Shown here piece by piece: positions 10,965 to 23,732 of a stretch of DNA of 64,000 nucleotides (its first letter is position 1; each line of letters opens with the position of its first letter). The stretch is from Zonotrichia leucophrys gambelii (taxonomy: Eukaryota; Chordata; Aves; Passeriformes; Passerellidae), in the NCBI RefSeq assembly GCF_028769735.1, contig NC_088170.1:66007085-66071084 (forward strand). Reading direction: 5' to 3'. The notes beneath the pieces were generated by a model, which did not search any database, was not told where the DNA came from, and saw only the letters and a list, made by a program, of their open reading frames with translations. The position numbers and the translations under genes are program-made.

Positions 10965-13900
10965 GGGTCATTTGCAGTCGTGGTTTGACTTGAATCATTT
11001 CCACCCTCAGAAGCCAATGAGCAGGCTGAGTTTTGGATGTCAGCAGTCCAGTTGCCAGCTACTGTTGTCAGCTTCTTCTCCATTTTAAAAAATCCCAGAG
11101 AAAAGTGATTACGTCCACCAGCTGATCTCCCATGTCATGCTCAAAGCCTGATCATTTCAAGACTGATGATGGCCCAGACTGCAGACCCTTGGAAACATTA
11201 TCCTGCCTCATCCAGCTGGATTGTGTGCACCACAGGAATGTCATACAACTGGTTTTCACTTTAATCAGCCTTAACTAGGAATGCTGGGCCAGGGTCAAAT
11301 GATAAGGAGCTGACAGGAGGGTCTGTACCTGACAGAGACACCTGAACCCCGATAATCACAGATCTATGGGCAGATGACTCCACCAATGTGAGAAAAGCCT
11401 TGGAATTAGGATGAGCTCATCCTACCCTTGTACACCTGCTTCCAGCTTTCTGCTGACTTGGGAAAACAAACACCACCAAACATGCAGGGTCTGTCTGGAA
11501 AGATTCAGATTTCAGACTTCTGGGAGATTGTGCACGCACTGTTCATGTTCAGCCTTGGTTTTGGGTGTATCTGCTGTGCAGATGAAACCATGGTTCCCTG
11601 TCAGAGTGGAACAACTAGCAAATGCTGTGGATGAAGGCCTGGAAAAAACAAAATGCATCTAAGCTAGACCCTGTGCTAGACCTGCTGCTGCTTCTTCCTT
11701 AAAAACCTTGAATATCAGAGTCTGTTTGACCCAGTTTGTTTGACTCCTAATTTATGCACTAAATGGGAAAATTAAGTTTAGAGCAGGTGGGGTTATTTTT
11801 CAGCGAGAGCTCCTTTAGTTAATGAAAAGGGCTGTTCCAGAAATGCCTGCCATTCTCCTGGAGAGGGATGCAGCTTGATGATGCCACATGTCTCATTATA
11901 GCACTGTGACGTGGGTCTCCTTGTACCCTGGGCTGCTCTGTGTTTGTCAGGGGCTGAGCACACAGGGTGGATGTTCAGACAAACAGTTCCAGGAACCCAC
12001 TGCACCAGCAAGCCTGGAACAGCCACATCTGTGATGTTTTTGAGCCAACACAGGCTCATTTGTTTTTCCTGTTGTCTCCCAGCACAACAGCCCCATCTGC
12101 CCTGCCACTGCTTCACATCCCCCAGCTTTGTGCCACTTCTTAAAAGTGCCTTGCTCTCCTTAAAAATCACCTCCCAGACAGAACAAAAAAAAGGTTCCTT
12201 TTTGGTGCAGAATGGTTGCCTTCAGAGTCTATACTATGTGAGGGAAAAAAGGGCTGGTTTTGCTTCTTTCCTATCTTTTTGTTACTCCTCTTAATATTCC
12301 TCCCTCATCTGCCTCTACGCTGCCATAAGAAAAACAACAAGTTCTCCTTGCCTTCTCCCTTAAGGGAAGTCTGGATTAATTTGGACAAACCAAGCTGATA
12401 GCCATGTGGGCATGCATGGGTATTAGCAGGGGTAATATTTTCTTGTCAGGGGGCAATTTTGATTTAAAAAACCCCAAGGGGTGGTTGTGGTTTGGGGGCA
12501 GTGGGTGCAGGTCTTGTGGGTGTCAGTTTGGGACTGCTTCTCCTTATGGTATATATGGGATATATGATATATATGGTAGAAACTGTGGCTGAGGCAGTTT
12601 AATACCAGGCAAATTCACATCCTGATTTTATCCAGATGGTTCCCAACTTCATCATTCCAAGTGCCATGCAGTGACCAGCAGGTCTGAAGGTGGCCCATCA
12701 TCATCATCAACCCCTCTCCAATGTCAGTTTGAAGCCAATGCAGCAAGATCATGCTAAAATTCCAGTGGATAATTCAAGATTGAGCTATTCCCAGTTTGGA
12801 GTGGTGGAAACTGTAGAAGTGCAAGGACCTAAATAAAGAGAAATATAGAGATATTTGTAATTGCCACTGCCTTTTACATACTGTACAGGAACAAGAGACA
12901 TTTTGGGAAATTTAATTAAAATTTAGTAAGAAAACACAATTCTTAGGATTTTTTAGAATTCAGCACTACTTCCATCTTGGCTGCTCAGTCCTGGTGAAGT
13001 CTGGCTGTGGGCACCCAAAGGGCTCTCACAGCTTCCCAGTCCTGCTCTTCAGCATGGCAGAAAGGACTCTGCTTTCTTGCTCTGTAATCTTTAAGATAAA
13101 TACTTTTCTACCCATTTTCCCCCTTTTCTAGCAATGCACTTACCATTGTGAGTTTCTTTGGTTGGGCTATTTTCAGCCTTGGTAAAATGAATTTGCATCC
13201 AAGGAAGCATCTTTTCTGCTTAATGTCCTGGCAGTGGGGCCTTGCTAGGGATGCTCTGCCACCCTGTTATTTATTGATGCTAAAGCAACATTAACCACAG
13301 CAAAAGTCTCTCACACAGCCTGTTTGTGCCTTGATGTGCCCTGTGCTGAACTGAGAAATCAAAGACTTGCTTTGCTTCACCCCGAGGCAGTGACACTCCC
13401 AAAAACATTCCTCATTCAGCAGTTCCCTCAAAATTCTGCCCCCAGGCCTCCTTTGCTGTAAGAGCTACAACAAACATCATCCTAATTCTGCAGCTGAGAT
13501 GAAGCAGCCTCTCCAACCAGGATTGCTTTAAATGAACTGGCTCCTCTTGTTCCCTGGAAACATCTTGGGGTAAAAACATCACCTTTTTGATCATCACATA
13601 ACAGGAGGAGCAAAGTCAGGGGAGCAAAAGCTTTTTTATACACAAGCAGGTGGCATTGCAGAGAAAAAATAAAAAAGGGATTTTTTTGTTGTTGTTGTTG
13701 TTTTTTCAAACTTTGCATGGATAAATTGAAAGGATGAGCCGCCAGCTGTGGTCCCAGCATCCCCCTGACCATGCCCTGGCCCCAGCATTGGAGAGGATGA
13801 TGCCAGAGCCAGCCAGGTCTTGGGGCAGAGCTCTGTCATGGGCAGGGGAAGGATGCATCCTGAGCAGATTGTTTCAGTGCAGCACAGTTTGGGTGCTTGG

Positions 13901-15715
13901 TAGATCAGCATGAAGGCCTGAGGTTTAATTTTTCTATGCAAACATCCTGGTTTGCATGGAGAGCTGCCCCAGGTGGCACCGAGATAAACATGAGCTGCTT
14001 CCCAAAACCATTTCCTGCACCTTCCCTGCTCCCCACCACCTTCAGCTGGTGCTCACAGAGCCACAGTGCTGCTCTTTGAATCTCTTCTGCCTGCCAGGCT
14101 CTGGTCAGCATCTCAGAGGGTTTAGCTCTGGAGCTGTGCTGATTTCTATCAGCAGAGAACATGGTTCTTTAGGGGTTTATCAATGAGAGAAGATACGTGC
14201 TAAGGAGCACATTTGTTTCCACTGCTGTATCTGAAAGGCAACTATTCTTGTTTGGGGAGAAAGTCTAAAGCCCTGTTGGCAGCTCTCTCCTAATACATAA
14301 AATTACAATTTCTTTTTCTAACCATGAGAAAATATTTTTTTTATTTCCTCTTTCTCCTCACAACTGAAAAAGTGAATTAATGACTCATTTCCTACACTCT
14401 TGACTGAAAAGTCCAAAAGTTGGGGGTTTTTTGGCTTTATCCTGAGTGCCCAGCTCTCACAGCAGGGACAATGAAATGGCATCCCCCTGATCTGCTCCCC
14501 AAGGGAGGCAGGGCTGCAAGTGCTGCCCATGCACTCATTACACACTACAGGAAAAGTCCTGCTGCTGCTGCTGCCATGTATAATTCCAGAGCTCTGGAAT
14601 TATTGTGCCTGCAGCCCCAGGAAACCATGCTGGGGTTTGGCTCAGCAAGGATCAGTATTTCTTTATGGACCCCATCCAGTTTTCCCAATGTTTTAGAACA
14701 TTTCTAAGGAACAGTGATGCTTTAGTACCTCAAGGGCTGTACCTGATGCAGGCTCCAACAGGGCTGATGCAGAATAACTGTTCTATTAGAAATTACACAA
14801 CCAAGAGCATTTATTAAAAAAATCATTGGATTCTGGATATCTAAAACCTGTGGCTGCTTTAATGATTTAGTACTTCTTCAGAGAGAAAAGCAGTATAGCT
14901 GGTGCAATGGTGCAACATCATTATATTTATATTAATTTATATCAGACAGAAAAAAACACACCCATTTGAAAGTTTTCATACTCCCACAAAATCTGAGACC
15001 AAGTTTGTGAACTACGCCTGAAATCTCCATTTTCACAGCCTGTTCATGGGGCCTTTCTGCTGTGAGAGCTGTGCTGAGATCTCTCCTGCCAGCCCTACAC
15101 ATTGGCTGCTCAAAGCTGTGCTAAATGAAGGAGTCTTTTAGATTCAGCCCAGCACAAGCCTTGTGAGCAGATCTGTGGGTGTCCTTCTTCCCCACCATTC
15201 TGGCTTTAATGGTTTTTCACAAGAAATGTTGGCTTTTGTGCTCCCTTGGATGGATTGGCAGCTCCTAATGAGCTGTGAATGCAATTTAGTGAAGCTCAGT
15301 TGGTAGGGCAGAAGTGGTTCTGTGGAAGGCAATGAGGGAAGTGTGGGAAAGGGGAAGGAAGGCACAGAGGTGCACAGCCCACAGCCTCAGAGCATGAAAT
15401 AGCCAAAGATGAAATTGTAAGAATTTGCAGAGGTTTCAGACATAGCCCGAAGAGAATTTCTGCTTCTCCCACTTAGCTTTTGGGAATTGTTAGCTTATTG
15501 GCTGATATTAAACTGGCTGTTATTAGCTCCCAAACAGGCTCCAGGAGCTGTGACAGGGATGGTAGAGGTGAAAAGCTGCTCTGACACACCTGAGACCTTT
15601 GCACACAGGTTGGGTGCTGCAGGAGAAGCCACAGAGAAGCAGCAGTGCCAAGGGTGAACCTTTGCTCCACAATGGTGTGGCTGGCCTTGCTCTGAGGAGC
15701 AGCCACTGCAACACC
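10965..15715. other. Noncoding
   Basis: Unique-looking. A 103-aa minus open frame (10772-11083) runs from here into the LTR at 10288-10959 and is not taken as a gene. A GTT run lies near 13687-13702 and a tatat-rich patch near 12548-12577. Confidence 0.65.
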
Positions 15716-15721
15716 CCAAAG

Positions 15722-16070
15722 CGTAGGGGGACACAGTGTGGGTAAATGAGGGTCCATTTGGTGTCATTATAGTGCAAGAGTTCTACTGTCATTACATTGC
15801 AAGGGTTCCATGTTGCCAGAGTTTTGTACCTCCTTGATGCTTCTTGCAGGCAGCTCCTCCAGGCACTGACTCCTCCTTGTCCTCACAGCACCAACTGACT
15901 CCTGTTCCCACCAATCCACTCTTTTATAACACTCTTCTTATTTGCTACAGGTGTGGCCTGTTAACATCAGGCCTGCTCCTAATCTTTAATAATTGCTCCA
16001 GCTGCAACTCTTTGGGGGATAAGATTACATTCTACACCACCTTCATTTACCCATACTGTATCCCCCTACA
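15722..16070 (-). mobile_element. 349-bp LTR-like element with 28-bp terminal inverted repeats
   Basis: The minus-strand start TGTAGGGGGATACAG and the plus-strand start CGTAGGGGGACACAG are inverted copies matching at 25 of 28 positions. Flanks ccaaag (15716-15721) and ccgaag (16071-16076) fit a 6-bp target duplication with one change. The minus strand has a TATA box (TATAAAAGAG, about 15924-15933). It could be a class II solo LTR with unusually symmetric ends or a non-autonomous DNA transposon. No ORF of a transposase is present. Confidence 0.65.
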
Positions 16071-16076
16071 CCGAAG

Positions 16077-16724
16077 TGAGGGGCTCAGCCCACCCCTGCC
16101 CCTGTGGGAGTGACAAACCTCTGTGAGATGTCCCAGATGCCACAACATGGAGCAAGCTCACACCCAGACACTGATGTGCTCCCAAAACCCTGTACCTAGG
16201 GCCAGCTCGTGGCCAGTCTAAGCCAGAAGCTCGGACACTGCTGTTGAGGGCTGCAAAAAGAGAACACAAAACACATTCCCTTAGCAAATTTGCTTTGGCA
16301 GCCTCTTCCAGCACAGCACCAACTTCTGGGATGCGGCCATTGCTTAGCTGGCCTTGATTACCTGGGCATGGGGACTTCTGGGCATGGGGACTTCTGGCTC
16401 CCTCTATTTGCTCTCTGTCCCTCTCCAGAGCAGAAATTGGCTCCAGCCACACCTAACTTGCCTGATCAAGCACAGAGGACCAAATCAATCACTTAAGACT
16501 GAAAATATGCTTTGCTTGCTTGCTTTTCCTGCTTTTTGGTTTTTTTGGGTTTTTTTTTGCTTATATACCACTGCACCAGGAATCACCTTTGTGGCATGTT
16601 CACCCTCAACCTTGAGGACAGGTCAGTTCCCAGAGTCTTTGGACCTCCAGCTGTGGAAATAAATTGGATTATTGCAGCATTCATTTATATCACGTAGCAC
16701 AGTACCATGTAAATCTGCTCACTT
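16077..16724. other. Noncoding
   Basis: Contains a 16-bp tandem doublet (gggcatggggacttct, near 16369-16400). Nothing else recognised. Confidence 0.7.
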
Positions 16725-16730
16725 CTCCTC

Positions 16731-17141
16731 TGTTACATTCATGTTTCCTGAGAAATCCTTTTGCTTAGGATTTTCTCTTGGGAAGCTGAGAAGCCTCAGA
16801 GAAAAAGGAAAACAAATTCTTATCTCATTTGCTTCTCCTGTGTTGTGCTCGCATGTAAAATGTGTTTGGAGATTGTTTATCCAGCTGTGATTGTCTCAGT
16901 GGTTTCTGCTGTAAATTATTTTGACTTATTGGCCAGTCGGGGCCAAGCTGTGTCAGGACTCCGGAGAGAGTTACAAGTTTTCATTATTATCTTTTTGGCA
17001 TTCTGTCTGTATCCCTTCTGTATAGTATAGTATTCTTTAATATAATATAGTATCATAAAATAGTAAATTAGCCTTCTGAGAACATGGAGTCAGATTCATC
17101 ATTCCTCCCTTCCTACCAGAGAACACTCCACAAACACAACA
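16731..17141 (+). mobile_element. Solo LTR, about 400-bp family, with 6-bp TSD
   Basis: 411 bp, TGTTACATTCATG to AACACAACA. The direct repeat ctcctc flanks it (16725-16730 and 17142-17147). Its body aligns with 7633-8078 (gggaagctgagaagcctcag, ttggccagtc, agccttctgagaacatgga). No internal viral region. Confidence 0.85.
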
Positions 17142-17147
17142 CTCCTC

Positions 17148-18220
17148 ATCCCCCCTTGGGAATGAATCCTGGAGAAGGTGTGAGGTTCCTGCAGGGGGTT
17201 TTGGCTCTCCAGGGCGGGTGTGCTGTGTTCCCTCTGTGTTTCCTGGGATTCCTCTATTTCAGAACCAGGCTCTTGCATAACTGTGCACGAAGCCCTGCAC
17301 ACATTCATAAACCATCTCCTCCCACACAGCCCAGGCACAGCTAAAACACACAGGCTGCAACAAAGAGCCACCTCACACTACCCTAGGGGTGCATAACAGC
17401 AAGGATATTGGCAATAACACGTATTTTATGCTTGCTTTTTAATTTTTTCATGTCAGAGTACTGAACCTGGAATAATTAGGTTTATATGCAACTTGCAGGA
17501 AATGTGGCTGTTGGAAAAGCTCAGCTCAGTAATTAGAAATTCATCACTGCAAAATGTACTGTGTCATTGTCTACAACAAGATCCAGTTCAATAAAAATCC
17601 TCAGCAAGGTCAAACTACACACAAACATTGCTTGGATTGAATTAACCATCTCTAGTTTCAGTCTTCATTTTTACCCTTATATTCCATTCTAGAAACTCTC
17701 TGTCCCTTACTTTCATTTCTCCTCTACAATCTCTCTTAAACCTAATGAACATCATCCGAATATCAAATTGCAGGAATGTGACATTTCACAAAATTCACCC
17801 TGTAGTTACTGAAGTACTAAATAATTGTCCTAATTTTCCCCAAATTCATTATGTTTATTTTGCCAAAAGATGGTCTTACAGTACCAAAAAAAAAAAAAAA
17901 AATTCATAGACCTGAGTGCTGTTGTAAGAAAAATCATCAAATCAGAAGAAAATTGTATAGACTAGGATCTAAATATCATAAATTGTACTTTAATTAGTAT
18001 GGAAACCCAACATTCTGAAGATAGCTGATATGATATTATCTCCTTATCTCCTCTTATAGTATTTTGGGTTTCTTACTTAAAGATATCTTTTACTTTATTG
18101 ATGGCAAAATGTATCCAAACTGGGAAAATTGCCTTTAATTAGGAGAAGCGAGTGCTGGATCTATGAATGGAAGCATTTGTAGGAAGCATGCAGCCAGGAT
18201 TATCCTATTTAACAAGCTGT
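17148..18220. other. Noncoding
   Basis: AT-rich, with a poly-A run near 17886-17902. No gene recognised. Confidence 0.7.
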
Positions 18221-18225
18221 TGGAG

Positions 18226-18895
18226 TGTCTTGGTTTGGAAAGACAGGAGTCTGCTAAGGAAGGCAGGAGCCTCCCCTGAAATGGAGAATGTAAACCCTCC
18301 CTACCACTCCGAATTGTTATAAATTTTAAATTAAGCGGCTCTCAGGCAAAAATATGGGAGCAGAAAATAACAGTTCTTTAATAGGGAAAGGAAAAAAAAT
18401 AAAAGGATAAAATAAACAATGCAGTACACTAGAACACACTGGCAGAGTCAGAACCCAACCTGACACCCTGTGGGTCAGGGTGTTGGTGGCAGTCCCATTG
18501 GAATTGTGGCTGCAGCCTTCTGCAGTGTCAGGGGTGGTTCTGTTGGAGCAAGGGGGATCTGTAGAGAAGGATGTATTCTTCCTCTGAAGATCCAGTGGGA
18601 GAAAAGGCAGCTGCTGTTCCTCTGGGGAATCCCGTGGAGAAGTCGTCCTGGTGTCTCAAAACCTCTGGATTATATCTGGGTAGCAATGCTTGGCTCCTCC
18701 CTCTGGGCGGAGCATCTCCCAATGGGATGTTATAGTTCTTATCAGTCACGCAGTGACATTCAATAGCTGTTATCAGCAATGTCCCCTCCTGAGGGAGGTG
18801 TGAATGTGGCCACTCAAAGGCAAACTGCCCACCTGAGAAAGGTAATCTGCCATACAGATGGTAATGGAAAACATCTTGCATTGCAATCTTCAACA
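18226..18895 (-). mobile_element. Solo LTR, about 670-bp family (copy 2), with perfect 5-bp TSD
   Basis: 670 bp, minus sense from TGTTGAAGATTG to CCAAACCAAGACA. The direct repeat tggag flanks it exactly (18221-18225 and 18896-18900). TG..CA ends and a 5-bp duplication indicate an ERVL-like solo LTR. A minus-strand ATTAAAG (complement near 18376) may be the old polyadenylation signal. No internal genes remain. Confidence 0.88.
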
Positions 18896-18900
18896 TGGAG

Positions 18901-21877
18901 GCTCATGGAAATGCTGTAAAATGTTATGGGCTGAGCAACAGCTCTGTGCACACAGGACCGGGGCAGAATGATGGATGCAACTCCAGTGGGAGACAGGGAT
19001 GGGAGAAAGGTGTGTCCAGGTGTTGAGATGCAAAACACACCCCACATTTCAACCTCAAGGGCTTTTGTGACTGCTCTGTCTCCATCTGTGCCCACAAGTG
19101 GCCCATTCCTATCAATTTTGACAGCTAAAAATCAAATACATCAAACAGCTGCAGGTTTTGTGACAAACAGTGGTTGGGGAGAGAAAAAGAAGAGTGTGGA
19201 ACTAGTGCCTTCTCTAATGAGCAGCAGTGTAAGGGCAGCAGGTTCTGATTCTCCTTCCAGCTGACCAGAGAGCCCTGGAGAGCCCAGGCACAGCTCCAGA
19301 TTATCCACAGGAGGCTGAGCTTTGCCCATGGCTGAGGGACACAGAGAAGTCTGAGGATGAGCTCAATGCAAGGCACTCTGTGCAGCTACTGAGGAGGTTT
19401 GGAAACCAGAATTTGTTTTCCTACTATTTGCAGAACAATTTATTTGGCTTATTTGTTTTATCCTCTGCTTTGGCTCCTTCTGGTCCCTTTGTTACAGGGG
19501 TGTTCAGTCCTGCAGTTCTTGCCCATGAAGATGCTCTCCCTGCCCAGTTTGGGGTTCTCTGGGTGCAAGGTGTGTGCTGCAAGTCCTGACTCCCATAAAG
19601 GGATACCACAGGAGATAAAAGCAAGCTACAAAGGGATATCCCATTAGGGAAAACCTCCTTTTCCCTGGTTTTACCTGTGGTTTTCAGCCCATCACCCCAG
19701 AGTCCCTGGAGGTCATGGATGCAATCTCGGGTGCCTGTAAGGGGTGACCAAGGCAAGCAGCACCAATTTCTCATCCGAGCTACTGCACTTCTGCTGGAAA
19801 GGCTTCTGTGATTGAGAAAGGCTGGAAGTCACTATTTTCCCATATTTTACAGCAGCCTTTTAGCCTTTTCCAGCCTCAATCTCTGTGTAACACACTCATC
19901 CTGCCACTGAGCCTCCTCCTTTTCCTCACGCTCCTTCCAGCCTGGAGAAGGGTGGTGAGGAGGCTCCTGCTGCTGAGGAAGACTGTCACTCTAATTTTTT
20001 AAGATTTTTTAAACTTTCTGATGTTTACATTCTTGTAACAAACTTTCTCACACGCTTTCTGTGTGTGAGAAATACACAACTTATATATTTCAAACAAATA
20101 ACTTACTGTTTCGCATTTTTCAATAGAAAAGGAGAAATTTAATAAACTGTTTGTCCAGTGTTATTGGAGAGGTGACACTTTCACCCTCCAATCCAGTGGC
20201 ATTTTTAAATATCTATAAATGTTAGAGTCAAAAAATAAACTTCCCTTTTCCACCTTAAGAGCAACAATGTGCGCGTTGTGTTATTTCATGTCCTATAGTG
20301 ACAGGAGAGCCCTGCAGTGGGCACAGAGCCCAGGGAGGAGCTCCTGACACATGGAAAGTCAGAAGTCCTTGCTGAAGATGCCCCAGCAGCAGCAGCAGCC
20401 CAGGATGCTGTTCCCAGCTCCAGATGTTCCCAGCAGCTGGCAAATGCCATTCCAAAGGGGTTCCCAGCAGCTGGTTAATGCCATTCCAAACAGAAACCTC
20501 TTCTGTAGCCACAAATGTCAGACACCAGACTGGTGCTCACACGTGGCAGTTGCAGGTGTCTGCAGCAACTCAGGTTAATTAATTTCAGGGTTGAGTCCTG
20601 AGTCCTGTGTTTTCCCCATATTAAATTTAAAGAAGGCTTTGCAACCATGAAGTCAATACAGCCCTGATCTCCTGACACATGAAAGCTGTAGGCTGAATAA
20701 CTTATTAGCACCCTCAATAATGAAAAACACTTCAATATTTAGGACTAATGCAGATTTCCTACTGAAAAAAAAAAATGTGAACACCATTTGCAGCCATGTG
20801 CTCAAGGTTATAATTAAGGAGAATTATCTTTGCTGTGTGTATTAAAACAGCATAATTAAAGATTGTGGGTCCACATTAAAGAGAAGCAGATAATCTTTTG
20901 CTTAAGAAATTAACAGCAACTGCAGTAACTGATTCCATACCTGGAAGAATCTCAGGCAGAATAAGAAAAATGGGAACCAGGTGCCCAAATATTACATATC
21001 AGTTTCTGTTCTCCACCTTGAGACTCCAGTGTGGAGCAAACTCCATCCTTGGTCAGTGCTCCAATTTCCTCCTCGAATGCACATGGCAGAGGCTGTGTGC
21101 AGTGAGGGTCTTAGATGCTCATGGATTTATGAAAAAATTCTATTTTAGGAAAAAACTCTATGAAAAACCCTTTTTCCCAAAATACCAGGAGAAATGCTGA
21201 GCATGATCTGAGGAGCCAAATGTAAAAAACTGGTTCTGTTACTGATTGCCAAGGTATTTAAGATGTCGAAAATTTTATTTAGAAATCCATGGTGCTTCTC
21301 TAATGGCTTAGCCTGTAAATAAATCACAGGCACTGGAAGGAGCCGCCATCAATCACTGCTTAGGGCTATACAGGCCTGACTGGTGAAAAAGCAGCAATTA
21401 GCACTCATTAGCACTTATTTCCAAGTCTTCTCCATGAAAAAAGGGTCATCCAAAGCAAATTAAAAGTGTCCAGTGTCGAAGTTCTTTGACAGTTTAATGT
21501 TTCTGTCTCAAACTCATTTTGTTTACCTGCAAGGTAGCAGAATGTGGGCAGGGCTTGTGCAGACTCGAATTTGGGGGTTTATTTCTGTAGTGACTCATAA
21601 AAGAAATTTGTGCTGAGGGTGTTCCTGCCCTCAAGGCATTTGCAATACACATTTCTCACGGATTCATTACCCACTGCTGCAGAAACCACTGCTGCAGCTT
21701 TTCCTTTGGGAAGGGGCTTCGAGGGCATCTCTCCCCATCGAGCTGCCTGTTTGAAAATATTGAAAATGTTTAAGAAAGCTCTTGATCGAATTAGGTTGAA
21801 AACTAAGATCCATGATGTGTGATTCCATTGTACTTTTTTTTTTGTTTTTGTTGTTCCTTTCTGAGGTTATTCACACT
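18901..21877. other. Noncoding
   Basis: Unique-looking; includes the 34-bp doublet at 20427. AT-rich, homeodomain-like ATTA motifs cluster at about 20810-20900. No gene recognised. Confidence 0.65.
20427..20490. repeat. Two-copy tandem repeat, period 34 bp
   Basis: ttcccagcagctgg(ca/tt)aatgcc and the following attccaaa occur at 20427 and 20461. Short and local. Confidence 0.9.
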
Positions 21878-21883
21878 CCAAAG

Positions 21884-22275
21884 TGTCGTAGACATCTCTT
21901 ATGAAAAATCCTTTCCTTAGGATTTTTCCTCCTGAGAAGCTGAGAGGCCTCAGGAACAAAATGCAAACAATGGTTATCTGCTGCTGTGGAATGCAACAGG
22001 TGCATCTGTGATTGGCCCATGTTGGTTGTTTCTAATTAATGGCCAATCACAGCCCAGCTGGCTCAGACAGAGAGGCCAAGACAGCTGTCTTTGTTATCAT
22101 TTTTCTTATTCTATTCTATTCTTGGCTAGCCTTCTGATAAAATCCTTTCTTCCATTCTTTTAGTATAGTTTTAATGTAATATAAATCATAAAATAATAAA
22201 TCAAGACTTCTGAAACATGGAGTCAGATCCTCGTCTCTTCTCTCATCCTAAGACCCCTGTGAACACGGTCACACT
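21884..22275 (+). mobile_element. Solo LTR, related subfamily
   Basis: About 392 bp starting TGTCGTAGACATC. Contains cctgagaagctgagaggcc, an attggcccat block, taatggccaatcacag and gaaacatggagtcagatcc. Flanked by ccaaag (21878-21883) and ccaaaa (22276-22281), a possible 6-bp duplication. A near twin lies at 62427-62818. The exact 3' end is uncertain by a few bases. Confidence 0.78.
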
Positions 22276-22281
22276 CCAAAA

Positions 22282-23732
22282 GCACCAAACCCCAAAGGGC
22301 AAAAACCCTTTGAGACAGAGCCCTTTCAGACACTTCCCTCCCTCTACGTGCATGATCCCATTCTGCATCTCCTTTCCAAAAGATCTGCTACCCCTTTCCC
22401 AGGTGTATGGGAGCACAAAGGGTACCAGATGAGCTTTCTTCCCCTTGCTGTGAGCAGAGAGAGAAAAACCTGTCTCCAGGCGAGCAGAATCTGTCACCAA
22501 GCCCACCGGGGCTTTTTGCAGCTCAGGGATGCCAATCAAATGGTTTCTATGAGAGACAAATGCTATTCCTGGACTCTGACTTCTTGCTGTGGATCACTGC
22601 CTCCTGGAAAAGGGAGAAACCCCAGATCCAAGCCCAGGGCTGGAGCTGAATTTCCTTTCCTCTTCAGCCCTGTGTGCTGAGAAGGCTGAACATTCACATC
22701 CCCAAAGGAGATAGGAAAGCACTGAGGGTTTCACCTGGAATCAGTGAAATCCAGCATGGATATCACTTTGAAAGGGCATGTGGCATCCCCAGGTGATCTG
22801 AAGTTTGGGGAGGGTTATCTCACTGGATAAAGCCAAAATTTTCACACCACATGGAAAGGGAGGGAATAGGATGAGGAAGGGTCTCAAGTCAGACTGAGCA
22901 CAATCAGCATTATTCCTGCAAATTCCCCAGACTCTCTTTGTAGCTTGCCTTAGGGCTGGGATTATTTTCTCTTCTGAGGGCTCTCCCTGCTCATCTTTTA
23001 TATTTATTAGCTGATTTCTTTTAGGAACAGCATAGAGCTCAGCCCCTTTTCCCATGTTTAAGAAGCCTGATTTTGCCTTTTCTAATAAATCCCATTTTCT
23101 TGTGAAAACAATGAACTATCCCATGAGCAAAAAAACTCCCAGAGAACAGAGTCCTTCCTGACCCTGGGCCCAGGGCACAAGTGGCAGGAGTGTGCTGAAA
23201 GAGCAGCAGGCAATAATTAGCCAAAATAACCATTCAAGTGCCTAAGCAGTCCTGGATGGGAAGAAACATGAATTTGTGGAACAGCAGGGACTGGAGGCAG
23301 CTCTCAGTACATTCCTGACCCCAAAACCAGGACACAAGGGACATCTTGCTGTCACAGAAACAGCAGGCAATAACTCGGAGAACACACAGAGAAAGCAAGT
23401 TTGCCCCTTTCTACCCTGCACAGGCCTCCAAATGTGGTATCACAGGCCAAGTTGTTCCTTCTGGGATTAGAGCCTGACATCCAGTGCAGTTACAAAAACA
23501 TGTTTCATGACTACAGGAATTTTTTCTAAGCAATTTGAGTTCAAAGTTGTCCACCATTTCTAGGGTGCTCCTTGGAGAAATGTCTGACACTGCAGCATCT
23601 CCTGTGAGGAAAGGCAGGGAGAGCTGGGAGGGATCCGTGTACAGAAGGCTCAGGGGGATCTTCTGAATCTACACAACTGTGGAAAGTGAAATCTGAGTCA
23701 ACAATGAGTTCTGGCAGCCAGGAGGGCCAGCC
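22282..23732. other. Noncoding
   Basis: Nothing recognised; open frames up to 110 aa overlap on both strands and lack domains. Confidence 0.65.

Noticed and set aside
10772..11083. 103-aa minus frame considered as the 3' internal part of an endogenous retrovirus next to the LTR
   Set aside because: The 672-bp LTR has its own flanking duplication at 10283-10287 and 10960-10964, so the sequence beyond 10964 is flank, not proviral interior.
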